From the NCBI GenBank assembly GCA_944470555.2, contig OX104130.1:59429491-59493490 (forward strand): a DNA stretch of 64,000 nt, in the 5' to 3' direction. The DNA is from Heterobilharzia americana (lineage: Eukaryota > Platyhelminthes > Trematoda > Strigeidida > Schistosomatidae). The notes under the pieces are model-generated. The model had not been told where the DNA came from, made no database searches, and saw nothing but the letters and a program-made list of their open reading frames with translations. The position numbers and the translations under genes are program-made. Below are positions 45,250-55,730 of the stretch, in pieces (the first letter of the stretch is position 1; every line of letters begins with the position of its first letter).

Positions 45250-47272
45250 GGAAGTCAGAAATATGAGTTCTAGTGATTATAGCCTACATTTGTTTACTTC
45301 GGGTGAGGGGTAAAAGATTTATTTTTCATGGTGGAGAGTGGAAGAGGTGTTAAAACGAGAGATCAGTTAGCTCGTGGAGAAATGGGGTGACATTAATGTA
45401 GCCACAAAGTTCGCTGCTGCAAGTCGTATCACATCCCGCCTCCTTTCAGTTGTTTCGTTGGATTTTAAATTAGCTAGTGTGCTTAGTTTTTGGCATGATA
45501 TGCTCTTGTCTCAGCTAACGTAAGTCTCCCTTGGGTCCATGTTCCGGTGGCACCATTGTACGTGGTGTCATCATCTGTGAGTTGGCTGTCGACGAATAGC
45601 TGAGAATCGTTAGATAGGAAGAACTCATTCGGTAACTGTTGAAACTGGCACGGAGATAGACATCCTCGTACAGGAGGGGGAGTTTGTTCCGCACCCCACT
45701 GTATTGCATAACGAGAAACCTATATCGAAGTCTTGAGCGATACTCATTTATTTGGTGTGTTTGCCATTACGCAGACTGCATGCTGGTGTTGATTTAAAAA
45801 TGATAGCACAGTTCGTTTTGGATTTTCCAAGCAAAAGACGAAAAAGGAAGGTTAGGTTGGGCGTGATTCGTAAGGAAGTCCTTAGTTACGTATATGTAGC
45901 CACTAAGTAAAGTTATGCTGGACGCTCTCTACCCAAATTCTACCAGATGCTTCCATGCTACCACAGATAACTACGCAATACTCTAATGTCGGGCGAACCA
46001 TAACTTTGTTTAGTGTGGGTTTCGCCTCGGGTGTGAGTGTGTTTCTGCGTAGAGGGCCTATAAGCCTTCTGCTTTTGGAAACCACTTAGTCTGCATACTT
46101 TGTAGAAGCCAAACTCTTGGTGTGGGCAATGCTGAGGCCCTTCATAGTGTTGAATATCTGAAGTGGGGCGTCAACCAGATGTAGCGTCACGTCTGGGTGG
46201 GGTTTTTTGAGATGGAGGATGCCACTTCTATTTGGGCCTAAAGGGATCCGCCAGGTCATGCTCCATGTGTACAATCTCTTCAGCTTAGCTTGTATTTGAG
46301 GGAGACTTTGTGTTAATGATGCGCAACGGAAGCTGTAGACTATCTTCAAGCCGTCTGAGGGGACGTTAGGTGTGCCATTTCTGATAGCGCTACAGATATC
46401 GTTTACATAGACTAGGAAAAGTGACGGCCCCAGCACACTGCCCTGGACGACACCACTTTGCATGGGCATAGACGAGGAGCAGCAACTTCTGAATTTTACA
46501 ACTTGGAGGCGACCGCCTGGTGATGTTCTACGAAACCACACGATTTCAACCTGCTGACCAGGGGTTTGTGGGGCGCTTTATCGAACGTTTGCTTAAAGTC
46601 TGAGGACAGTTGTAAACAAGCCCTGGTTACGCTTGCTTGTAACGTCGTCCAGCTAGTGAAGACAGCTCGCTGCGCATGGCCCGGCTTCCAAGAACCCATG
46701 CTGTTTTGGAAAGAGTAACTGGTCTTTCTTTATGCAGTAGGCAGCTTCTTTTACAGTCGCTTTTGGCATAGTCCTAGATGCTACTGACTTTTCTTCATCG
46801 TTCAGTAATTTCTTGTATTAGGCTTCGTTCCCCACTCACGCTTGGGATATGTGTATGAGAGTTTCCTGTTCTCAAGGCGGTTGCCTCTGTAGAAGGACAT
46901 ACAAAGGTGCTTCAAGAGAATCAACTGTATTTCTTTGTCATCCTTTTTTAGCAAGTTGTTTGGAAATCAAACTGGTCGAGCACTATTTGATGTTTGAGGT
47001 GACGTTATGGCTAGAGAATTTTTTTGAGTGAAGAGCACAGTATATGTTGAGTGGGTTGCTGCTGGCAGCGTACCAATGACTTTTGTTTTGTCCTCGTGTG
47101 TGAAGCAGCTAGCAAACGGGTAACCAAACAGATGGCATACTTTTAGCGAGTCGTCGCCGAAGGTCCCGTTGTCCATGAATAGACCAGGAGCACTGCTTCT
47201 GGGGCTGCTTGTCTCGGTTTTAATCAGTCTCACTGGTGCTTCTGTATTGCTAGGTTTACTGCGTTGAACCAC
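45250..47272 (-). pseudogene. CR1-like LINE: linker, RT and C-terminus (minus strand)
   Basis: From the right: linker frame (47,272-46,967) with the F.SCFTHEDKTK pattern; RT frame with SSDFKQTFDKAPHKPLVSRL (46,600); QSGVVQGSVLGPSLFLVYVN (46,465-46,400); a palm SDGLKIVYSF where the usual catalytic pair is lost; then RPTLEYCVVIC (45,990) and a C-terminal NKLPLLYEDV region (45,700) with a 3' tail. Stops separate the blocks. The inner edge of the inverted repeat (46,608) cuts through this element while its upstream part continues uninterrupted into the spacer. Confidence 0.75.
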
Positions 47273-47459
47273 AAAGCGATTGCAGCTCTATCACCGTGTA
47301 CCTCAAGAACTCATGGAAGTCTACTAGTTTACATGGACCTGCATAGATGCCTACCAAAAAAACTTCGCTAACCTTCGGGGCTGTTAGTCTTCCCGGTACT
47401 GGCTACATTTGCAAGTGATGGTTCCCAAGCGGTTGTGAGCCGTCTGCGCGCAACTGCAA

Positions 47460-48960
47460 CATCAGAGGTTTTCAAGCCAAATGAACCGTTCGCCCCTTGG
47501 ATGATTTTGAAGCTGGTGGCGAAGCCTAGCCTGAACATACTTACTAGGTCCTATTATCTTCTTTAGAGAGCTGTTTGGCCCTCTAGTCACTGCACGCGGA
47601 TCCACTGGAAGTTCAGGACGAAGTGGGAAAGGCTCTTCCAGCACAATACAAATCTGGGGACAAGGCTAGCGTCAGCAACTACAGACCCATCAATGTAACC
47701 CCAGTCTCATCGCGAATTATGGAGAAAGTTGTAAAAGACGATATGTCTGAATACCTGCTTGCAGAAGATTTTATAACAAGGTGTGAGCACGCCTTTATGA
47801 AGAATTGATCATGCATTACGTGTCATTTCGGCTTTTTCAACCTCATCACCAGTAGTCGTGAGGAACGCAAAATAGTCCTCTCACTGTACTTTGATATATC
47901 GAAGGCGTTTGACACGGTTTCCCAAAATATACTATTCGAAAAGCCAAACGCTTTAGGTGTTAGCAACCCTTTGCTAAGCTGGCTAAAATCATTTCTCAGT
48001 GATCGCACCCAAATAACAAAAATCAATTCAGCTCTGTCTGCTCCAAAATACAAGTGGAGTTGTGCAAGGTAGCGTTCTCAGGCCCCTTTTGTTTATCATC
48101 TACATTAACAGTGTTTGCAACTGCTTTGCCATGGGTGACGCCTTTCTATATACCGACGACCTAAAAGTCGTTTACTCTTGTTATGGCCATAAGCTAGGTG
48201 ACACTATGACTGCTACTCAACATGAACTAGAAAAGCTTTTTTCTTGGCGTGCCGAAACACTTCTTTAGTTCAACACCAACAAATGTGAATGAATCTGCGT
48301 TGGCAACAGAAACCTTGACTTGATATTTGAAGTATCTGGACAACAGTTACCAAAACTTAGTTCTGTCTCATACCTAGGGCCCAGATATTCCAGCCACTTG
48401 GATCTCTCTGAGCAGGCAGCGTACGGCGAAACTATGCCACGTGGACTCCTAGGATGCATCATTCGTAACTTTTATGGTACTGAACCAGGGGTCCTACTCT
48501 ACAAAGTATGCATCCGTCCAATGCTATAATACTGCTCATTTGTCATAAGCAGCTTTCGAATAGACGATAAACTAAAAATCGAAGCGGTACAAAGCCACTT
48601 TACATTAAGAACACTAGAAGCTCACTGCAGCCTTGACTACATCTCCAGATGCGACATGCTAGGACTAGAACTTCTCTGGAAGGGGCGACTTAGGATGAAC
48701 CTTGTACTTCATTATAAGCTACTTTGTAAGCAAATGCACTCATGTGGCCCAGGAATTAAAACAGTTGTATCATCTATTTACAGTATACGTAATCACAAAC
48801 AATCGGCTAAAACTGAGTGTTGTAAGACCGATGCGTGAGGTAATTTCTTGCTCAGTAAGCTCTCTCACATCTGGAACAGACTTCCTGAAGAGATACGCAC
48901 CGCAGGTTCATTATCTCTCGCTCCTCACTTAATAAGCTCTTCACAGATGATGAGTCTATC
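47460..48960 (+). pseudogene. CR1-like LINE reverse transcriptase (plus strand)
   Basis: Blocks in order: YKSGDKASVSNYRPINVTPV (47,645), SSRIMEKVV, SLYFDISKAFDTV (47,885), SVLRPLLFIIYINSV (48,068), palm LYTDDLKVVYS (48,150) where the family usually has ADD, SVSYLGP (48,362), YKVCIRPML.YCSF (48,500) and a C-terminal part to about 48,950. In-frame stops occur at several places. It lies head-to-head with the minus-strand CR1 at 45.25-47.27 kb. Confidence 0.8.
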
Positions 48961-49284
48961 ACTCGTTTGGTCACCATATATAGTTTCTGGGCTAATTAAA
49001 ACATACAAGGCCCCCTAAACGTGTAGAATGGAACCGTCATCAATCCCAAGTATTTTTTTCTTTTTTCTTCCTACTAGGTCCTAACATTATTACGCAGGGT
49101 GTTCGACTGCTATTCCACTAGCTAAGGTTGTGAAGTCAGTAAAGTACACATTGGTAAAGTATATATCACCTCGACGTTGAGTCAGTTTTACCCGCACGTC
49201 CACAAATAAACAGGGTATATCCAAAAACTTGTACGTATTTTCGTAGGATAATCATGAGAGCCATTTTTATATGCATAAATTAGT

Positions 49285-49671
49285 GTGTACATATTGCTCG
49301 AGTGTCTCAGAGACAGGAGCTTCTCTCCTCCCAATTTCGTCTTGTGTGGCATATCATTCTCCGGTTTCCGCTCGTGCTTTCCTTTTCTCCTCTTTTCAGC
49401 TGAAGTTGGAAGAGAAAACCCCGAACATACTTTTGGCCAAAATTTCAACCTGCTGAATGCACTACTTCATACACGATACCAGAAATTATTGGAAGAATGC
49501 TTCACCTGGTCTTCCCCCACTGATTTTCAACTTTCTGAGACGTTCTACAACAGCCTAGATGCAACCACGTACGAAAACGCAACTACAATCAATGATCAAA
49601 GGCTTCTGGATAGTCATAATGGTAGCGAAAATCTGGACAAGCAACCAAATCTAAGAAATAAACTCACCTAG
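49285..49671 (+). CDS. Unassigned open frame of 128 codons
   Basis: This has a protein-like composition without low complexity. A pyrimidine tract ending CTCTTTTCAG (near 49,400) lies inside it, after which the frame reads AEVGRENPEHTFGQNFNLL, then LHTRYQKLLEECFTW, ending RNKLT at a stop. It could be a single exon of a host gene or element-derived sequence; no known domain was recognised and there is no neighbouring exon I can connect. Confidence 0.25.
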   Translation: MYILLECLRDRSFSPPNFVLCGISFSGFRSCFPFLLFSAEVGRENPEHTFGQNFNLLNALLHTRYQKLLEECFTWSSPTDFQLSETFYNSLDATTYENATTINDQRLLDSHNGSENLDKQPNLRNKLT

Positions 49672-50254
49672 TGACTCAGATGCTCCACCCCACTTGACTC
49701 CGTTTTGCAGACCATTAACAATGCTGTATGCTTCACTGTGAATTCTACGCGCAAAACTCCATCACCATCGGATCGTAGTCTTTCAGATGTTTATCCCTTT
49801 GTATAGCAACAACTAAATCTGACGTATTACGTCTTTATTGCTGAGCAAGGTCATGCTACGAGTGGGAAATGAGCAGGCTTATATACTCATGTGGATTGTA
49901 TGGTTATGCTGACACCCACTGTTACATGAAATGTATGAAGTGGTTTTCACTGGTCAGCGACACTATAAGCCTGTTAACTGATGTCAAAATAAACGTTTAT
50001 CTGAAGAAACACGAAGCTATACCGCCAGGTTAACCATCTAGGTCACATGTGATGCAAACGTCAAATGCTGGACGATTTTTGCATCACTTTATTTTGTAGA
50101 AGGAATAGTGAGTGGAGATAACCGCACCTCATAAACAATCTGAACATATTGTGAAGCGATATTTTTCTGTTCTTTTCATAACCTGTGGTCACTTTTATTA
50201 TCGCTACAAACCATGATGCCATTCAGGACAGCTCAACTACCGGAGATTTCTTTA

Positions 50255-50340
50255 CCATTATCAATTTGATGGTGCCTGTAAACCGGCTTCTCTCATGCTG
50301 AACTGTTAATTTGAGAATAAAATATTTATTTATTTAATAC
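50255..50340 (+). mobile_element. CR1-like 3' end
   Basis: GTGCCTGTAAACCGGCTTCT leads to TATTTATTTATT at 50,320, the terminal block shared with 45,009-45,090. It is probably the 3' end of the plus-strand CR1 upstream, with about 1 kb of unassigned sequence between. Confidence 0.5.
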
Positions 50341-50429
50341 ATGCAGCAGCTCCATTCACCTTTTTTTGATAGACGATATTCCGGATCGCATGCGGAATGG
50401 AATGTTATCTTTTGGCCATTACGGACAAT

Positions 50430-51400
50430 GGTGTTGTTCAAGGTAGTGTATTAGGTCCTCTTCTCTTTACTTTATACCTCAGTGACATCTGCATGTGCTT
50501 TACACACGGTAAACCATTCTCGTTTGCTGATGACCTAAAAGTTGCATAAACATTCACCCGTGACGACTTATCTCATTCCCAAGCACTAATACAAAGGGAG
50601 CTTGATATCCGCATGGTCTGCTGTGCGGGAACTTCGGTTCAATATAAGGAAGTGTGCCTGGATATATTTCAGTGCTCCATCGGTGGACATCCAACTACAT
50701 CTTTGGTCTACGAAACTACCTGTCCTTAAAAGTGTATGTGACCTTAGACTGAGATGATAGAGGAGCCCCGCATTTTCTGAACAGGTAGCACCACAGGCTC
50801 ACAAATCTAGGACCACGATGGGTTGCATAGTTCGTAACTTTCACCTTAAAGAAATCAAGTTACTGCTCTACAAAGCTTGCATAAGTCCACTATTAGAATA
50901 CTGTCCATTTATTCTGAGTGGTATCTGAATAATAGAAGAACATAAAAAGGGTGCCCAAAGGTATTTCACAGTTAGATTGTTAGGACACGATTGCAAACAG
51001 GACTACAGCTCCAGAAGCAGAACACTAAGTCTAGAAACACTTTGGATAAGACAACTCGAAATTAACCGGACACTATTGTTTAGTGTGTTGCATAAACACA
51101 CGTTTACGGCCAGTGAGTTTCAGTTCGAACACAACAGTTGTTACGATCTGCGCAACCACACCCATAGCGTCAAAATGAAGTCATTGAAGTCCTGCTTGCA
51201 CACAAACTTCTTTGCCGTCAAATTCTCTCAGTTGTCGAACAGACTATCTGCTAAAGTAAGGGCTTCCAAATCAATCTCTGAATTTGGTAGGTTACTATCT
51301 AACTTCTTATCATTTGGTAACTTTTCCGGCTTATTGAATACACCAACATTCTCCTTCACGACGTTTCGCATACTTGGCCCTCTTAATGTATAATGAGACA
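50430..51400 (+). pseudogene. CR1-like LINE reverse transcriptase palm to C-terminus
   Basis: NGVVQGSVLGPLLFTLYLSD (50,430-50,490) is followed by FSFADDLKVA (50,520) with an intact catalytic Asp pair, then a degenerate thumb. From 50,977 to 51,393 an open C-terminal frame reads LGHDCKQDYSSRSR, SLETLWIRQLEINR and a long tail. Frameshifts lie between 50,550 and 50,950. Confidence 0.7.
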
Positions 51401-51404
51401 TCCC

Positions 51405-53455
51405 CCACACCTACGCTGGACCCCCATACGAAGCTTTGAGGAGACTTTCATAAGTTATCACCTCAAACTAACGGCACATTCCGCCCCACCCGACAAAGCA
51501 ATTGAAAATAGAAATTCTACACCACATGACAGCATGAAATTTGCAATTTCAAGTACTCTATAGAAAAAGCGCACTCACTGAACGCCATGGCAAAGAAAGT
51601 TAAGTAGGGAGAAATATGACCACAGAAAACACTCTCCTTGTTGGAGTTCCTGCTTTCTCTGCCTGCTGCCTCGTTTCTTTTTTCTTGTCGTAGAAAAAAA
51701 TTAGGTTCTAAGCGTTGGCTCAGTTGTCATTGCGAATTGGCTATTTGAGGAACAGACTATGGCTGAAACTACCTGCCATGGCTGGTAACCAGTTTTACCA
51801 CGTCCAAAATACCTAACTACAACAAGCAGAAATGAAAAATGCTCACTAAACCACCACCACACAGCCACCTAAGTCTGGGATTTACTCATTATAAAAGTGA
51901 CCAGCAGAGTCCAACACTTACCAACTGCAAGGCTGTCACGACCCATGAAAACGGTGGACAAGATGTCCTGGAAGCTCATTTGGCACATTCAAGTGGGTCT
52001 ATTGCTTCTGGGTGCCGGAGTTGGCTCTCAGCCATAATATTCATCAGGACTAAGAATCTTTGTCGTGGAATGGTATTAACATGCATGAGTTACATAGCCC
52101 TGCAGTCATCAATGAGGTACAATAAGTAGACAATGTGCGCATACACTCACCCATAAACTTTTCATCATCTCAAGCAAAAAGTACAAATTGTTACAATGTA
52201 AGCATTAGCTTCACGCTTTATTTTCCTCCAGGTAATACACGTAGCGTCTAGATACAAACCTGGTTTTTCTTGTTAATGCGAAGACAATACTTCCAATTGT
52301 TCAAATTGTAAATTTTTGCTCACTTATTCTTCTTGGAAGTCCCACTGTATGAACGTGCAGCACTTATATCTTCTGGTGACAACAGGTGGGGGTTGAGATT
52401 GCCTTGCATGGAGATACATGTAGTTCATACAGAAACTTATTCATGTCTGCAAAAATGGTGTGCACATGTATGTGCAGGAACAAATGTCATTATTATTATT
52501 ATTCTTAACTGCCCTAAAGTCATCGAAAACTGGCATGACAGGAAAGACCAAACGCTTCTGTATTCCGTTCTACTGGCAATCATCTGTTCTCTAGTCATTA
52601 GACAGTGAAGTGAGTTGAACAACCGTTTAAAGTAAATTTGAAATTAAGCTTAATTTCACTACTGGAGGGGGCCAATGGGATAAAACCCGAGATGGTGCAA
52701 CTTTCCCACTATATGGTCAATAAATTCGGAACAATTGCCTGTTGTTTGTGTGCTAGGCTTGTACCCGTTTTTCTCCACTCTTCGTTATAGTGTACACATA
52801 CTCTGTCGCATCTTAAATCACAGTTTAGCCTAACAGTACACTGAGTGAACAAAAGAAACCTTGCGCAAGTTCCAGCTTCATCATCTTTTACTGTGACTTG
52901 AGTTTGTGAGGCTTTGCGGGTGGTTACGCTCATCGGATTCCACTGTCACAGGTGCTGCAGAATCATCGGATGGTCTGAAACATGTCACTTTTTCTGAAAA
53001 TAAAGAATATTGAAGAAAATGTGGAATTTTATAAAAAAAAACATCCTTTCATTCCATAGGCAGTTGTCTATTTCACGCATTCACCGTACTGAAGTACCAA
53101 GAATGTGTTAAATTATTGAAGCAAAGCCCAAAGTACCCAAGGCATGTGCGACGCGCCCGACGTTCACAGAGTGTCGATAGTGAACCAAAAGACTTGGAAT
53201 AACCTTTATCATATGTTATGAGTAGGTACATTCCGTAACATTATTACATGAATACTTAACGTTTCTGTGCCACATGTGTTTGTGCACTACAAATCAAATA
53301 AATGTTAACGACCAACGGAAACATTTGTGAAATCTAGGGGACACGACCAAAAGCTGGCAAGTTAGCCGGACGTTGCTTCGGGCCAAAACCCGAAAGTTTT
53401 AATGTGTGTCCTCAGTAAATCCTGGCTGGGATAAGTCGGACGAAGATTTCTGAGG
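51405..53455. other. Unassigned spacer between the arms
   Basis: I recognise no reverse transcriptase motif and no exon that I can support. An ATT-repeat run lies at 52,488-52,504. Confidence 0.4.
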
Positions 53456-53459
53456 TCAC

Positions 53460-54300
53460 TCAGAGGGCCATGGGAGATCGGCTGGGCATTCTTGGTGAAG
53501 CCCATTGTGTTGTTGGGCGTGCCAGTGTGACACCTAATTGGATACTGTATCTGACAGATCGGCTGCCTTTAGATCTCGGTTCGGGCTCGACGGAGGAAGT
53601 GAAACTGCGTGTAAAATTTCTAGCCCTCACCTGCAGCCAGACCCAAGTCGTGGAGCAACTCAAACTTAACACGTCACCACATATATTTTTGGAAAACCGA
53701 AAGTTGGGGCTTCGAAGTTGTACAGTACCCTCCAGTGGCCTCAGAGGAAGCTCAAAACTCAAAGCTGTTCATGTGGTCCATCCAGAGGTTACGTCTATAT
53801 CTCTGCCAAAGAGCCATGTGTCATGGACAGCCTTGCCTATCGTGGAGTGGCTGCTCAGGCGTCTTGGTTCATAAAATGTGATTGGGCCGGTGGGTTTTTC
53901 GTCGTCAGCAGCTCCAGTTGTTGTTGTGACAAAAGTAAATTGTACCATACGCCCGTATGTAGATTGCCGTACGAGAATCACCGCAGCTTTTAAGCATCAT
54001 GAGTATCCAATCCCAGTACCTGAAGATCTATTTACAAAATTGAATGCCAGTACTTCCCAAAATCAGACTCGTCTGAAGCGCATCTGTGCATTCATATAGC
54101 AGAGGAATGCAAGGAGCTTCACACCATCGATGCCCACAAACGCCTTTTTAAATGTAATCTTATCCCCCTCTTTGAGAAAACAGCTCCAACTGTGTTCCAA
54201 CAAAATAATGGATATGATGCTGCAAGGTAAGTGCGGTTCAGCGGGTCGCTTAGATGATGCGGTCATGATGAGGATAGAAGAAAAGAATTTAATACACAAA
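53460..54300 (+). pseudogene. Degenerate Ty3/gypsy pol fragment, a second family
   Basis: Across shifting plus frames I read ALPIVEWLLRRLGS (53,833-53,874), GPVGFSSSAAPVVVVTK (53,884-53,935), CTIRPYVDCRT, HHEYPIPVPEDLFTKLN (53,998-54,045), then AEECKELHTIDAHKRLF (54,101-54,150) and an FQQ block (54,195). This is the RT order of gypsy elements with the PVPEDLF motif, clearly different from the 30.5-35.8 kb element. The catalytic YVDD box is not reached. At least three frame breaks are present. Confidence 0.7.
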
Positions 54301-54338
54301 AATAATCTAATTTTGAAGCATGAAGTAGGGAGTTAACT

Positions 54339-55730
54339 GTGAGCGTGGCCAAGGCTTGATTACAATTGTCCTCAGACTTTAAGCAAACGTTCGATAAAGC
54401 GCCCCACAAACCCCTGGTCAGCAGGTTGAAATCGTGTGGTTTCGTAGAACATCACCAGGCGGTCGCCTCCAAGTTGTAAAATTCAGAAGTTGCTGCTCCT
54501 CGTCTATGCCCATGCAAAGTGGTGTCGTCCAGGGCAGTGTGCTGGGGCCGTCACTTTTCCTAGTCTATGTAAACGATATCTGTAGCGCTATCAGAAATGG
54601 CACACCTAACGTCCCCTCAGACGGCTTGAAGATAGTCTACAGCTTCCGTTGCGCATCATTAACACAAAGTCTCCCTCAAATACAAGCTAAGCTGAAGAGA
54701 TTGTACACATGGAGCATGACCTGGCGGATCCCTTTAGGCCCAAATAGAAGTGGCATCCTCCATCTCAAAAAACCCCACCCAGACGTGACGCTACATCTGG
54801 TTGACGCCCCACTTCAGATATTCAACACTATGAAGGGCCTCAGCATTGCCCACACCAAGAGTTTGGCTTCTACAAAGTATGCAGACTAAGTGGTTTCCAA
54901 AAGCAGAAGGCTTATAGGCCCTCTACGCAGAAACACACTCACACCCGAGGCGAAACCCACACTAAACAAAGTTATGGTTCGCCCGACATTAGAGTATTGC
55001 GTAGTTATCTGTGGTAGCATGGAAGCATCTGGTAGAATTTGGGTAGAGAGCGTCCAGCATAACTTTACTTAGTGGCTACATATACGTAACTAAGGACTTC
55101 CTTACGAATCACGCCCAACCTAACCTTCCTTTTTCGTCTTTTGCTTGGAAAATCCAAAACGAACTGTGCTATCATTTTTAAATCAACACCAGCTTGCAGT
55201 CTGCGTAATGGCAAACACACCAAATAAATGAGTATCGCTCAAGACTTCGATATAGGTTTCTCGTTATGCAATACAGTGGGGTGCGGAACAAACTCCCCCT
55301 CCTGTACGAGGATGTCTATCTCCGTGCCAGTTTCAACAGTTACCGAATGAGTTCTTCCTATCTAACGATTCTCAGCTATTCGTCGACAGCCAACTCACAG
55401 ATGATGACACCACGTACAATGGTGCCACCGGAACATGGACCCAAGGGAGACTTACGTTAGCTGAGACAAGAGCATATCATGCCAAAAACTAAGCACACTA
55501 GCTAATTTAAAATCCAACGAAACAACTGAAAGGAGGCGGGATGTGATACGACTTGCAGCAGCGAACTTTGTGGCTACATTAATGTCACCCCATTTCTCCA
55601 CGAGCTAACTGATCTCTCGTTTTAACACCTCTTCCACTCTCCACCATGAAAAATAAATCTTTTACCCCTCACCCGAAGTAAACAAATGTAGGCTATAATC
55701 ACTAGAACTCATATTTCTGACTTCCATCTC
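54339..55730 (+). pseudogene. CR1-like RT and C-terminus (right arm)
   Basis: This is the mirror copy of 45,250-46,636. It begins abruptly in LQLSSDFKQTFDK at 54,339, right after unrelated sequence. The first 28 bases differ from the left copy at several positions and from 54,367 on the copies match. Confidence 0.8.

Larger units (their letters stand above)
42671..46608 (+). repeat. Left arm of a 3.94-kb near-identical inverted repeat
   Basis: Reverse-complement partner 54,367-58,304: every paired coordinate sums to 100,975, so no indel separates the arms. All open frames inside have identical translations in both arms and every non-coding stretch I compared matched, apart from one mismatch (T at 45,781 against the equivalent of A). 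The arm contains about 0.4 kb of unknown sequence, an RTE family B 3' half, a CR1 3' end and a CR1 RT with C-terminus. Because several unrelated element fragments are included, this is an inverted segmental duplication and not one transposon. Confidence 0.9.
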
